From assembly GCF_003003355.1 (NCBI RefSeq), contig NZ_PVTQ01000011.1:91008-155007 (forward strand): a stretch of 64,000 bases of DNA. Direction: 5' to 3'. The stretch comes from Donghicola tyrosinivorans (GTDB lineage: Bacteria; Pseudomonadota; Alphaproteobacteria; Rhodobacterales; Rhodobacteraceae). Below, one piece after another: positions 9,731-18,320 of the stretch. Each line of letters opens with the position of its first letter. Positions within the stretch are counted from its first letter, which is position 1. The notes under the pieces were generated by a model. It worked only from the letters and a program-made list of their open reading frames with translations. It was not told where the DNA came from and did no database searches. The translations under genes and the position numbers were made by a program.

Positions 9731-10479
9731 GCGGTAAAGTCATCATCGCAGGTCTTGGCCCCGGCGCCGACGATCTGATCACACCCGAAGTGCAATCCGC
9801 GCTGGATGAAGCCACCGATATCGTCGGCTACTTTCCTTATGTGGCCCGCGTCCAGCCCCGCGACGGTCTGACCCTGCACGGATCAGACAACCGCGTTGAG
9901 GTAGACCGCGCCACCCACGCACTAGAAATGGCCGCCGAAGGCCGCACCGTTGTTGTGGTCAGCAGCGGCGATCCGGGCGTCTTCGCCATGGCCTCGGCCG
10001 TGTTCGAGGCGCTAGAGGCCCGTCCCGAATTCCACGATCTGGATATCCGCGTCCTGCCCGGCATCACCGCCATGCTGGCCGCTGCCTCGCGCCTTGGGGC
10101 GCCTCTGGGCCATGACTTCGCGGCCATCAACCTCAGCGACAACCTCAAACCGTGGGAGCTGGTCGAGCATCGCCTGCGGCTAGCCGCGCAAGCCGGATTC
10201 TCGATGGCCTTCTACAATCCGCGCAGCAAATCCCGCCCGCACCAGTTCGGTCGCGCACTTGAGATTCTACGTGAAGAATGCGGGCCTAATGTTCTGATTT
10301 CATTTGCGAAAGACGTGACGAAGCCGACGCAGGAATTGCTGACCGTCACCTTGGGCGAAGCCACACCAGAGATGGCCGACATGCGTACTGTGGTCATCGT
10401 GGGCAATGCCGACACCCGCCGTGTCGGCCCCCACGTCTACACCCCCCGTTACGCCAAGCCGTCCGCCTCAAGCGCATGA
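9727..10479 (+). CDS. cobJ: Precorrin-3B C17-methyltransferase CobJ
   Basis: Ring-contracting SAM methyltransferase acting on precorrin-3B to give precorrin-4. 250 residues, tetrapyrrole-methylase fold. Motifs: IIAGLGPGADDLITPEV at the N-terminus, SSGDPGVFAMAS, and VLPGITAMLAAASRLGAPLGHDF, followed by the CobJ-typical FYNPRSKSRPHQF. The start at 9727 overlaps the cobI stop; the longer upstream frame lies inside cobI. The last 31 bases overlap the 3' end of cobK on the opposite strand. Confidence 0.96.
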   Translation: MSGKVIIAGLGPGADDLITPEVQSALDEATDIVGYFPYVARVQPRDGLTLHGSDNRVEVDRATHALEMAAEGRTVVVVSSGDPGVFAMASAVFEALEARPEFHDLDIRVLPGITAMLAAASRLGAPLGHDFAAINLSDNLKPWELVEHRLRLAAQAGFSMAFYNPRSKSRPHQFGRALEILREECGPNVLISFAKDVTKPTQELLTVTLGEATPEMADMRTVVIVGNADTRRVGPHVYTPRYAKPSASSA

Positions 10480-11204
10480 TCCAGCCAGTCCATCACATCG
10501 GTCACGGTCCGCATGATCGGGCGCGTCGGGATATGGGGACGGTCGATCAGAATGACCGGAATGCCCAGCTCTCGGGCCGCGTCCAGCTTGGCTCGCGCCC
10601 CGACCCCGCCCGAGTTTTTGGCGACGATCAGATCGATTTTATGCTCTTGCAACAGCGCCCTGTCGCCCGCCAGATCGAATGGCCCACGCGCCAGCACGAC
10701 CGAGGCATTCGGCACCGGCAGATCGCTCTCGGGCGCATCGACCAGACGCAGCAGGTAATGGTGCTGGGGCTTGGCGGCAAACTCGGCCACGTGCTGACGG
10801 CCAATCGCCAGAAAGATCCGGCGCGGGCTGTCAGGCAGTGCCGCCAAAGCACCCGCCATGTCGGTCACGTTCTTCCAGCTGTCACCGGGTTTGTTGCGCC
10901 ACGGTCCGCGCTCCAACGCGCACAGATCAATGCCTTCGGCGGTGCAGGCCTCAACAGCGTTCTGGCTCATCTGCGCGGCAAAGGGATGTGTGGCGTCCAC
11001 CACATGGGTGATGCCCTCATCGCGCAGATACTGACGCAGGCCATCCACGCCACCAAAGCCGCCCACGCGGGTAGGCAGCGGGGGCTCGACGGGGTTGTTC
11101 GTCCGGCCCGCGTAGCTGAACACCGCATCCACCTGATAATCGGCCAGCGTCGCGGCAAGTTTCATGGCTTCGGTGGTTCCACCAAGAAGAAGGATGCGTG
11201 TCAT
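10449..11204 (-). CDS. cobK: Precorrin-6A reductase CobK, inverted within the cob operon
   Basis: NADPH-dependent reduction of precorrin-6A to precorrin-6B. 251 residues starting MTRILLLGGTTEAMKLA, the normal N-terminus. HPFAAQMSQNAVEAC and the C-terminal AKNSGGVGARAKLDAARELGIPVILIDRP are typical. It is the only gene of the cluster on the minus strand. Its ATG (11204-11202) overlaps the cobL ATG (11203-11205) on the other strand, and its stop lies inside the end of cobJ. The only ribosome-binding candidate is a weak AAGG in the cobL coding strand complement. The promoter must lie inside cobL. The frame stays open far upstream, but that part is antisense to cobL and was left out. Confidence 0.94.
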   Translation of the reverse strand: MTRILLLGGTTEAMKLAATLADYQVDAVFSYAGRTNNPVEPPLPTRVGGFGGVDGLRQYLRDEGITHVVDATHPFAAQMSQNAVEACTAEGIDLCALERGPWRNKPGDSWKNVTDMAGALAALPDSPRRIFLAIGRQHVAEFAAKPQHHYLLRLVDAPESDLPVPNASVVLARGPFDLAGDRALLQEHKIDLIVAKNSGGVGARAKLDAARELGIPVILIDRPHIPTRPIMRTVTDVMDWLDHALEADGLA

Positions 11205-12390
11205 GTCTGAACCTTGGTTAAGCATCATCGGGCTGGCGGAAGATGGACCGGGCGGCCTCTCGGATGCAAGCCGTGATCTGATCGCCCGTGCCGAAGTCAT
11301 CTTTGGCGGCCCGCGCCACTTGACCCTACTGGGGATCACCGACCGTGGCCGCGCATGGCCCGTGCCTTTCAGCATCGATCCGGTACTGGCCGAGAGGGGC
11401 CGAAACGTGGTGGTCCTCGCCTCTGGCGATCCGTTCTGGTTCGGCGCTGGCACCACTTTGGCCAAGCACTTGTCGCCTGAGGAATGGACCAGCGTTCCCG
11501 CCAAATCCAGCTTCACCCTAGCCGCGAACGAGCTTGGCTGGCGCATGGAAGAGACTCTGTGCATCGGCCTGCACGCCGCCCCCTTTGACCGCCTGCGCCC
11601 CATCTTTGGCCGTGGCGTCCGCGCCATCTGCACCCTGCGCGACGGCGCAGCGGTGGAACAGATCACCGACTGGCTGACCGACAACGGCTTTGGCCCCTCG
11701 ACCTGCCACGTGCTGGAACGGCTTGGCGGCACCCGCAAACGCGTGCGCACCATCACTGCCGAGACCTTTGATCTGGTTGAGGTCGACGCCCCCGTGGTCA
11801 TCGCCATCGACTGCGCCGGTGATAAAGGCCTGCCCCGCGCCTCTGGCCTCAAGGATGATCTCTTTGCCAGCGACGGGCAGATCACCAAACGTCCCGTCCG
11901 CGCCCTGACCCTCTCGGCCCTTGCCCCAAGGGTGAATGAGGTGCTGTGGGACATCGGCGGCGGCTCGGGCTCGATCTCGGTGGAATGGTGTCTGGCCGCA
12001 AACGGCTGTACCGCTGTCGCGCTTGAACCGCGTCAGGATCGTTGTGCCAACATCCGCCAGAACGCCGCGCAATTCGGCTTGGATCACCGCCTGACCTGCG
12101 TCCTAGGCACTGCGCCTGAGGGCCTCATGAACCTGCCCACCCCCGATGCGGTCTTCATCGGCGGCGGCAACAGCCCTGCCCTGATGCAGCACCTTTGGGA
12201 CACCTTGCCCACCGGCACCCGCATCGTGGCAAACGCCGTCACGCTGGAAACCGAAAGCCTGCTGCTGAACTGGCACGGCATGCATGGCGGAGACCTGCTG
12301 CGGGCGGAACTGGCGGAAAGCGCCCCCTTGGGCCGCATGCGCGGATGGGACCGCGCCCGCCCGATCCTGCAATGGAGCGTCACCCGATGA
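11203..12390 (+). CDS. cobL: Precorrin-6B C5,15-methyltransferase (decarboxylating) CobL
   Basis: Bifunctional CbiE-CbiT fusion that methylates C-5 and C-15 and decarboxylates the C-12 acetate. 395 residues. The N-terminal CbiE tetrapyrrole-methylase domain (about 1-200) contains VVLASGDPFWFGAG. The C-terminal CbiT domain (about 215-395) has the Rossmann SAM motif LWDIGGGSGSISVEW near 248. The start at 11203 is supported by AGAAGGA eight bases upstream, inside cobK. It overlaps cobE by ATGA. Its start codon shares two bases with that of cobK. Confidence 0.95.
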   Translation: MSEPWLSIIGLAEDGPGGLSDASRDLIARAEVIFGGPRHLTLLGITDRGRAWPVPFSIDPVLAERGRNVVVLASGDPFWFGAGTTLAKHLSPEEWTSVPAKSSFTLAANELGWRMEETLCIGLHAAPFDRLRPIFGRGVRAICTLRDGAAVEQITDWLTDNGFGPSTCHVLERLGGTRKRVRTITAETFDLVEVDAPVVIAIDCAGDKGLPRASGLKDDLFASDGQITKRPVRALTLSALAPRVNEVLWDIGGGSGSISVEWCLAANGCTAVALEPRQDRCANIRQNAAQFGLDHRLTCVLGTAPEGLMNLPTPDAVFIGGGNSPALMQHLWDTLPTGTRIVANAVTLETESLLLNWHGMHGGDLLRAELAESAPLGRMRGWDRARPILQWSVTR

Positions 12391-12749
12391 AAATCGCAGG
12401 TCTCGGCTTCCGCTCTACTGCGCCGGAAAGCGCCCTTGCTCAGGCCATCGCCCTGACAGGCCACAGACCCGACGCGCTGGCCACCGCCGAAGGCAAAGCC
12501 CAAGCGCCGCAAATCAAAGCGCTGGCCGCAACCCTTGGCCTGCCCCTGATCGCCGTGCCTGAGGGCGATCTTGCAAACCAACCCGTTTTGACCCATTCCC
12601 CCCGCGTGGCCGCCCGTTTCGGCACCGGATCACTGGCCGAGGCCGCCGCTCTTGCTGCCGCAGGACCGCAGGCCCGCCTGCTAGGACCCCGCGTGCAAAC
12701 CCAAGACGGCATGGCCACCGCCGCAATTGCTGAAGGATCTCTGACATGA
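12387..12749 (+). CDS. cobE: Cobalamin biosynthesis protein CobE
   Basis: 120-residue homologue of the C-terminal domain of CbiG. It starts [20 protein letters not shown] and carries [15 protein letters not shown] near residue 79, as in CobE. Its exact role in the aerobic pathway is not settled; it is often between cobL and cobM, as here. The start overlaps the cobL stop (ATGA), and its stop overlaps the cobM start. Confidence 0.9.
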   Translation: MKIAGLGFRSTAPESALAQAIALTGHRPDALATAEGKAQAPQIKALAATLGLPLIAVPEGDLANQPVLTHSPRVAARFGTGSLAEAAALAAAGPQARLLGPRVQTQDGMATAAIAEGSLT

Positions 12750-13531
12750 CCGTTCACTTCATCGGCGCCGGCCCCGGCGCGGCTGACCTGATCACCCTGC
12801 GCGGGCGCGACCTGATCGCCTCTTGCCCGGTCTGTCTTTACGCAGGCTCGCTGGTGCCTGAGGAACTGCTGACCCACTGCCCCGAAGGCGCAAAGATCGT
12901 CAACACCGCCTCCATGTCGCTTGACGATATCGTGGCCGAGATCAAAGCCGCCGACGCCGCTGGCCATGACGTGGCCCGCCTGCACTCGGGCGATCTGTCG
13001 GTCTGGTCTGCCATGGGCGAACAGTTGCGCCGCCTTCGGGCTGAAGGCATCGCCTATGACGTCACCCCCGGTGTGCCCTCTTTCGCCGCTGCCGCTGCTG
13101 CCTTGGGCGCAGAACTGACCCTGCCGGGTGTCGCCCAGTCACTGGTCCTGACCCGCACCTCTGGCCGCGCCTCAAGCATGCCCGATGGCGAAACGCTTGA
13201 GAACTTTGCCAAGACCGGCGCGACGCTGGCCGTGCACCTGTCCGTCCACGTACTGGAAGAGGTGGTTGACCGCCTTTCGCCCAGCTACGGCAGCGATTGC
13301 CCCGTCGCCGTGATCTGGCGCGCCACTTGGCCCGACCAGAAGATCATCAAAGCCACCCTTGGCACGGTGATCGAGGCAACCCAAGGCGAACGGGGCCGCA
13401 CCGCCCTGATCATGGTCGGCCACGCCCTTGGCGCCGAAGACTTCGACGAATCCTGCCTCTATGCGGCAGACTATGATCGTCGCTACCGTCCGCTTGGCAC
13501 CAACCCGCGCTTTCCCGAAGGAACCGAATGA
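12746..13531 (+). CDS. cobM: Precorrin-4 C11-methyltransferase CobM
   Basis: SAM-dependent methylation of precorrin-4 at C-11 to precorrin-5. 261 residues. N-terminal [18 protein letters not shown], central [15 protein letters not shown], and [27 protein letters not shown] all fit CobM/CbiF. It overlaps cobE at the start and cobB at the end by four bases each, so translational coupling is likely. Confidence 0.96.
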   Translation: MTVHFIGAGPGAADLITLRGRDLIASCPVCLYAGSLVPEELLTHCPEGAKIVNTASMSLDDIVAEIKAADAAGHDVARLHSGDLSVWSAMGEQLRRLRAEGIAYDVTPGVPSFAAAAAALGAELTLPGVAQSLVLTRTSGRASSMPDGETLENFAKTGATLAVHLSVHVLEEVVDRLSPSYGSDCPVAVIWRATWPDQKIIKATLGTVIEATQGERGRTALIMVGHALGAEDFDESCLYAADYDRRYRPLGTNPRFPEGTE

Positions 13532-14841
13532 TGCTGCCCAAGGGCCTTTTGATCTCGGCGCCCGCCTCTGGCACGGGCAAGACAACCCTGATGCTGGGTC
13601 TGTGCCGCGCTCTGTCCGATCAGGGCCTGACGGTGCAACCGTTCAAAAGCGGCCCTGACTATATCGATCCGGCCTTCCACACCGCAGCCGCAGGACGGAC
13701 CTCGGTCAACCTTGACAGTTGGGCCATGGGCCGTGGCCTGATGGCCGATCTGGTCCAAGCCGCAGAAGGCGCGGATATCGTGCTGGCCGAAGGCTCGATG
13801 GGTCTCTTCGACGGCGTCGCCTGCCCCGGTGAAACCGGATCAGGGGCCAGCGCCGATGTGGCCGCCCTGATGGGCTGGCCCGTGGTGCTGGTGATTGACG
13901 TGTCGGGACAGGCGCAATCCGCCGCCGCCGTTGCCAAAGGCTTTACCCTGATGCGCCCCGATGTGCAGGTGGCAGGCGTTGTGCTGAACCGCGTCGCCAG
14001 TCCCCGCCATGACGCGCTGGTCCGCGCGGGCATGGCCGATGCAGGCATCACCGTTCTGGGATCGCTTCCACGTATGAAGGACATCGAGATGCCCGAGCGG
14101 CACCTTGGCCTTGTCCAAGCAGAAGAGCATTCGGATCTGAACCGCATCCTCTCGGCTGCCGCCAGTTTCGTAGCCGAGCATGTGGACCTGAACGCGATCC
14201 GCGCCGCCGCCGTGCAAACCCAGCCCCCAGCGATCCAGCCGCGCCCCTGTCCGCCCCCCGGTCAGCGCATCGCCCTGGCTCGTGACGCAGCCTTCAGCTT
14301 TGTCTATCCGCACCAGCTGAACGCTTGGCGCGCCGCCGGCGCCGAGATCCTGCCCTTCAGCCCCCTTGCGGACCAAGCCCCCGATCCCAGCGCCGACGTC
14401 TGCTGGCTGCCCGGTGGCTACCCCGAACTGCACGCAGGCAAAATCGCAGCGGCGCAGAACTTCCGCAGCGGCCTGCAAGCCTTTGCCGAAACCTGCCCCG
14501 TCCACGGCGAATGCGGCGGCTACATGGCTATGGGCACGGCCCTGATTGACAAAGACGGCACCCGCCACCAGATGGCAGGGCTCTTGGGTCTTGTGACCAG
14601 TTATGAGAAACGCAAGATGCACCTCGGCTACCGTCTGGCCGATCTGCACGCCCCCTTGCCGGGGTACAGCGCCAAGGCCCGCCTGCGCGGCCATGAATTC
14701 CACTATTCAACCATTCTGGAACAACCGGACGCGCCTCTGGCCCATGTCACCGATGCCAATGGGGCCGACGTGCCCGAAACCGGCTCGGTCAAAGGTCACG
14801 CCACCGGCACGTTCTTTCACATGATTTCGGAGGCCACATGA
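13528..14841 (+). CDS. cobB: Hydrogenobyrinic/cobyrinic acid a,c-diamide synthase CobB
   Basis: Glutamine- and ATP-dependent amidation of the a and c side chains of hydrogenobyrinic acid. 437 residues. The N-terminal dethiobiotin-synthetase-like domain has the P-loop [13 protein letters not shown] near residue 11. The C-terminal glutaminase domain has the nucleophile Cys in [11 protein letters not shown] near residue 330, and HEFHYST downstream. The start overlaps the cobM stop (ATGATG); the second ATG is an equally possible start. The end overlaps cobA. Confidence 0.96.
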   Translation: MMLPKGLLISAPASGTGKTTLMLGLCRALSDQGLTVQPFKSGPDYIDPAFHTAAAGRTSVNLDSWAMGRGLMADLVQAAEGADIVLAEGSMGLFDGVACPGETGSGASADVAALMGWPVVLVIDVSGQAQSAAAVAKGFTLMRPDVQVAGVVLNRVASPRHDALVRAGMADAGITVLGSLPRMKDIEMPERHLGLVQAEEHSDLNRILSAAASFVAEHVDLNAIRAAAVQTQPPAIQPRPCPPPGQRIALARDAAFSFVYPHQLNAWRAAGAEILPFSPLADQAPDPSADVCWLPGGYPELHAGKIAAAQNFRSGLQAFAETCPVHGECGGYMAMGTALIDKDGTRHQMAGLLGLVTSYEKRKMHLGYRLADLHAPLPGYSAKARLRGHEFHYSTILEQPDAPLAHVTDANGADVPETGSVKGHATGTFFHMISEAT

Positions 14842-15554
14842 GCGGCTTTGTCAGTTTCGTATCCTCAGGCCCCGGCGATCCAGAGCTTTTGACCCTCAAG
14901 GCCCTGAACCGGATGAAAGAGGCCGACGCGATCCTCTATGACGATCTGGGTGCAGCTCCGATTCTGGAACATGTAAAACCCGAAGCCGACCTGATCGGCG
15001 TCGGCAAACGCGCTGGCCGTCCCAGCCCCAAACAGGACCACGTCAGCCAGCTTCTGGTGGATTACGCCAGCCAAGGGGCCAAAGTCGTGCGCCTGAAATC
15101 CGGCGATTCCGGCATCTATGGCCGTCTGGAAGAAGAAATCATCGCTCTGCGCGCCCACGGCATCCCCTATGAAATTGTCCCCGGCGTCACCACCGCCTCG
15201 GCTGCCGCCGCTGCCGCTGGCATTCCCCTGACCCGCCGCCTCACCGCACGCCGCCTGCAATTCGTCACCGGCCATGATGTGACAGGCGGCCTGCCCGACC
15301 AGCTGAACATGGCCGCTCTAGCCGATGCGAATGCCACCACAGCAGTCTACATGGGCAAACGCACCTTTGCCCAGATGGTAGCCGAACTGATCAAACACGG
15401 CATGCCCGCCGACACCCCCGCTATGCTCTGCGAAGGGGTCTCGAAACCAGATGAGGTCCTGACCCGCAGCACCATCGCGGAACTGGCAGATAGCCTTGAA
15501 GGCGCGGAAAGCACCCAACCCGCCCTTATCCTCTACGGACCGCTGGCGGACTGA
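14838..15554 (+). CDS. cobA: Uroporphyrinogen-III C-methyltransferase (SUMT)
   Basis: Methylates uroporphyrinogen III at C-2 and C-7 to precorrin-2, the entry step of the corrin branch. 238 residues. VSSGPGDPELLTLKALNRMKEADAI is split over the N-terminal loop. VRLKSGDSGIYGRLEEE and VPGVTTASAAAAAAGIPLT are the SUMT signatures. There is no fused CysG dehydrogenase or HemD part. Its stop and the cobF start share bases (TGATG). Confidence 0.95.
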   Translation: MSGFVSFVSSGPGDPELLTLKALNRMKEADAILYDDLGAAPILEHVKPEADLIGVGKRAGRPSPKQDHVSQLLVDYASQGAKVVRLKSGDSGIYGRLEEEIIALRAHGIPYEIVPGVTTASAAAAAAGIPLTRRLTARRLQFVTGHDVTGGLPDQLNMAALADANATTAVYMGKRTFAQMVAELIKHGMPADTPAMLCEGVSKPDEVLTRSTIAELADSLEGAESTQPALILYGPLAD

Positions 15555-16309
15555 TGGCCTATACCCTGAAACTGGTGGGGATCGGCTCAGGCAACCCCAA
15601 GCACCTGACCCTTGAAGCGATCGAAGCCCTGAACAGCTGCGATGCCATCCTCATCCCCCACAAAGGCGCGGATAAAGATGACCTCGCAGGCCTGCGCCGC
15701 CAGATCTGCGCCGATGTGCTGACCGGCGACACCCCGATCCATGAATTCACCCTGCCCATTCGGGACGAGGCCACCACCGACTACCGTCAGCGCGTAGACG
15801 ACTGGCACGACGCCATCGCCGCCGTCTGGCTGGACGCGATGCAAAAGGCCCTGCCATCGGGCGGCACCGTCGGCTTTCTGGTGTGGGGAGACCCCTCTCT
15901 CTACGACAGCACCCTACGCATCGCAGACCGCCTCACAAAACAGACCCGAATCACCACACAAGTGATTCCCGGCATCACTTCGATCCAGACCCTGACCGCA
16001 GGCCACGCCATCCCGCTGAACCGGATCAACGGACCCTTTACCATCACCACAGGCCGCCAGTTGCGCGATAACGGCTGGCCGAACAAAGTGGATACAGTCG
16101 TCGTGATGCTCGACGGTGCCTGTAGCTTCCGGCATCTGGACCCAACGGGCATCACCATCTACTGGACCGCCTTCGCAGGTATGCCCAATGAAATCCGCCG
16201 CTCCGGCCCCCTGAGCGATATCACCCAAGACATCATCGAAACCCGCGCCGAGGCCCGCAAAAAGCATGGATGGTGCATGGACATCTACCTGCTACGCAAA
16301 GACGATTAA
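15554..16309 (+). CDS. cobF: Precorrin-6A synthase (deacetylating) CobF
   Basis: Methylates precorrin-5 at C-1 with loss of acetate, giving precorrin-6A; specific to the aerobic pathway. 251 residues with the tetrapyrrole-methylase loop GIGSGNPKHLTLEAIEALN, WGDPSLYDSTLRIA and IPGITSIQTLTAGHAIPLNRI. This is the last gene of the cob run. A 253-base gap with repeats follows, then genes on the opposite strand. Confidence 0.95.
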   Translation: MAYTLKLVGIGSGNPKHLTLEAIEALNSCDAILIPHKGADKDDLAGLRRQICADVLTGDTPIHEFTLPIRDEATTDYRQRVDDWHDAIAAVWLDAMQKALPSGGTVGFLVWGDPSLYDSTLRIADRLTKQTRITTQVIPGITSIQTLTAGHAIPLNRINGPFTITTGRQLRDNGWPNKVDTVVVMLDGACSFRHLDPTGITIYWTAFAGMPNEIRRSGPLSDITQDIIETRAEARKKHGWCMDIYLLRKDD

Positions 16310-16317
16310 GTCCCTGA

Positions 16318-16478
16318 CTTCTTTATTGCCCAAATACTCAAATCCATGCCGTACAAGGTGAACCACATTTCGAGATAAATCGCGCCAACAACCATAGGGT
16401 TCGATCAGTAGGCGATCGGCTATGAATGAGTATTTATGCAATAAAGAAGCAGCAGTTTCTTCTTGATCCAAATACTCA
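16318..16478. repeat. Inverted and direct 23-bp repeats downstream of cobF
   Basis: A 23-bp sequence at 16318-16340 (CTTCTTTATTGC, two bases, AAATACTCA) is repeated in inverted orientation at 16427-16449 with only two differences. A more divergent direct copy lies at 16456-16478. The first two could pair as a long stem with an 86-base loop just after the cob operon. The sequence resembles short repeats I associate with Rhodobacterales intergenic regions. An IS relic is a weaker alternative, since no coding remnant is seen. Confidence 0.65.
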
Positions 16479-16509
16479 CAGTCCCGCCAGCACCGCCGAG
16501 TGCTGCAAA

Positions 16510-16538
16510 CAAATAAGGGCCGCCCCGAAAGGCAGCCC
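16510..16538 (-). terminator. Intrinsic terminator after the FAH gene
   Basis: Read on the minus strand, GGGCTGCC, a 6-base loop and GGCGGCCC (one G-U pair) are followed by the T-rich TTATTTGTTT. It lies about 25 bases after the stop of the gene at 16563-17408. Confidence 0.7.
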
Positions 16539-16562
16539 CTCTGTCAATCTTTGCGACGCAAA

Positions 16563-17408
16563 TCAGCTGTAGGCGACGGCGGTTTGCTCTTGCTCGCCCA
16601 GACCTTCGATGCGCACGGTCATCTTGTCACCGGGCTTGAGGAAGCGCTGGGGCTTCATGCCCATGCCCACACCCGAAGGCGTGCCGGTGGCGATGATGTC
16701 GCCCGCCTGCAGCTGCATGAACTGGCTCATGTAGCTGATGATCTGGCGGACGGTGAAAATCATGTCGTCAGTGTTTGAATTCTGCACGGTCTCGCCGTTC
16801 AGATCCAGGCTCAGAGCCAGTGCTTGCGGGTTCGGCACCTCATCGGCGGTGACCAAATAGGGGCCGGTCGGGCCGAAGGTGGGGGCCGATTTGCCTTTGA
16901 CCCACTGGCCGCCCTTTTCGATCTGGAACTCGCGCTCGGACATGTCGTTGATCACGCAGTAGCCCGCAACGTAGTCCAGCGCGTCGTCTTCGCTGACGTA
17001 GCTGGCGTCCTTGCCGATCACCACACCCAGTTCCACTTCCCAGTCCGATTTGACCGAGTTCTTGGGAATCACCACGTTGTCGAAGGGACCCGACAGAGCG
17101 CTGGTGGCTTTGTTAAAGATAATCGGCTCTTTCGGCGGCTCGGCACCGGTTTCGGCGGCGTGCTTGGCGTAGTTCAGACCGATGCAGAAGAAATTCGGCA
17201 CCGACGCCACGCAAGAGCCGATCCGGCCGGGGTTTTCCACCACGGGAAGGCTATTCACATCAATCGCACGGATTGCGTCCAATGCGGCCAGCGACACGCC
17301 CTGACCTGCGAAATCGGCCACTTTGCCGCTCAGGTCGCGCACGTTGCCGTCGCTGTCCAGAATGCCCGGCTTCTCCTCGCCAGCAGGGCCAAAACGCAAT
17401 AATTTCAT
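16563..17408 (-). CDS. Fumarylacetoacetate hydrolase family, 2,4-diketo-3-deoxy-acid hydrolase type
   Basis: 281 residues with the FAH fold: CIGLNYAKHAAETG near residue 71, the metal-binding DWEVELGVVIG near 120, INDMSEREFQ, and the C-terminal GDIIATGTPSGVGMG. Length and N-terminal domain match 2,4-diketo-3-deoxy-L-fuconate/rhamnonate hydrolases and ureidoglycolate-lyase-like enzymes. These cleave a C-C bond or dehydrate short keto acids with a divalent metal. The ATG at 17408 follows AGGAGAG; a GTG one codon earlier is possible. It lies nine bases after gntR in the same operon. With the SDR at 24665-25390 it could complete an oxidation plus hydrolysis route for 2-keto-3-deoxy acids. The substrate is inferred. 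Confidence 0.82.
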   Translation of the reverse strand: MKLLRFGPAGEEKPGILDSDGNVRDLSGKVADFAGQGVSLAALDAIRAIDVNSLPVVENPGRIGSCVASVPNFFCIGLNYAKHAAETGAEPPKEPIIFNKATSALSGPFDNVVIPKNSVKSDWEVELGVVIGKDASYVSEDDALDYVAGYCVINDMSEREFQIEKGGQWVKGKSAPTFGPTGPYLVTADEVPNPQALALSLDLNGETVQNSNTDDMIFTVRQIISYMSQFMQLQAGDIIATGTPSGVGMGMKPQRFLKPGDKMTVRIEGLGEQEQTAVAYS

Positions 17409-17417
17409 CACTCTCTC

Positions 17418-18092
17418 CTATGATGTCCCCGAGACCATATTCGCCTCGGCTTCTTGTTCGATAACCTCGCGGATATCGTGTTCCAGATGGCCCAAATGGG
17501 CCTCGATGGCTTCCAGCGCCGCGACCCGGTCGCGGGCTTTCAGCGCGTCCAGAATCGCTCCGTGCTGCAGGACCACACGCGCGCGGTTGCGGCGGCGGCG
17601 GGCGGCTAGATAGCGGGCGCGCCAGAGGCGCTCAAGCAGGGTGCGGTGCATGTCGGCGATCACGTCATTGCCCGACGCCCGCGCGATGGCGGAATGGAAG
17701 GACATGTCCACTTCGAACATATCCAGCGGGTCCGAGCCGTCGAAATTCAGATCCACGTATTCCTGAATCCGTTCCAGTTCCGCCAGATCTTCTTCGGTGG
17801 CGTTCTTGCAGGCCAGTTCTGCGGACAGTTTTTCCAGTGCCAGCAGAACCTCGACCTGATCGGAAATCTCTTTGATGCTGGGTTCGGCCACGATCGGGCT
17901 GCGGGCGGGACGCAGAATCACCAGCCCCTCTTTGGCAAGAATTCTGATGGCCTCGCGCATAGGGGTCCGGCTGACGCCCATCTCTGCGGCGTTGTCCCGT
18001 TCTTTAATAGAAGAGCCCGGCGCCAACTTTCCGCGCAGAATGTCACGTCGCAGTTGCCGCGCAATCTGTTCGGCCAGTGTTTCTTCGATCAT
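17418..18092 (-). CDS. GntR/FadR-family regulator, probable controller of the GGTATACC regulon
   Basis: 224 residues. The N-terminal winged helix-turn-helix (about 8-70) contains LRGKLAPGSSIKERDNAAEMGVSR-type features, split here as LAPGSSIKERD and MGVSRTPMREAIRILAKEGL. The C-terminal FCD ligand domain (about 78-210) holds the metal-site pattern DMSFHSAIARASGND. It is divergent from dctP, with two GGTATACC palindromes between them, suggesting autoregulation. Such palindromes are close to the E. coli UxuR/ExuR consensus (TTGGTATACCAA), a related FCD subfamily that responds to hexuronates. The effector here is probably a sugar acid or keto-acid intermediate. Confidence 0.9.
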   Translation of the reverse strand: MIEETLAEQIARQLRRDILRGKLAPGSSIKERDNAAEMGVSRTPMREAIRILAKEGLVILRPARSPIVAEPSIKEISDQVEVLLALEKLSAELACKNATEEDLAELERIQEYVDLNFDGSDPLDMFEVDMSFHSAIARASGNDVIADMHRTLLERLWRARYLAARRRRNRARVVLQHGAILDALKARDRVAALEAIEAHLGHLEHDIREVIEQEAEANMVSGTS

Positions 18093-18172
18093 TTCAGGCC
18101 AACTCCCCGTTATTAAACGCTTTTTACCCGAACCACAGGCCCATCGACAGCGCAGTTATCTATTTTTTCAAA

Positions 18173-18186
18173 TTTGGTATACCAAA
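18173..18186. promoter_or_regulatory. Palindromic operator TTTGGTATACCAAA (site 1)
   Basis: Perfect 14-bp palindrome between divergent gntR (start 18092) and dctP (start 18321). One of six GGTATACC-centred sites in the window, all intergenic. Predicted binding site of the adjacent GntR regulator. Confidence 0.8.
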
Positions 18187-18229
18187 AGTCGTTGATTGTC
18201 TGCAACGGTTTCGCTAGCGTCTTTTCAGG

Positions 18230-18241
18230 ATGGTATACCAT
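18230..18241. promoter_or_regulatory. Palindromic operator ATGGTATACCAT (site 2)
   Basis: Perfect 12-bp palindrome, centre 56 bp from site 1 and about 85 bp upstream of the dctP start. Paired sites at this spacing could allow looping or cooperative repression; that is inferred. Confidence 0.8.
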
Positions 18242-18320
18242 TCGACCGCAGGGCCACACTCAAGCGTGGTTCTTAGGGATAAATCGGCGGCAGAGGAGGC
18301 CGCCATAGGGAGGATTACGA

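Noticed and set aside
11205..11954. The cobK frame continues upstream on the minus strand for 250 more codons.
   Set aside because: This part is antisense to cobL, has no recognisable domain, and the canonical cobK N-terminus (MTRILLLGGTTEA) lies at 11204.
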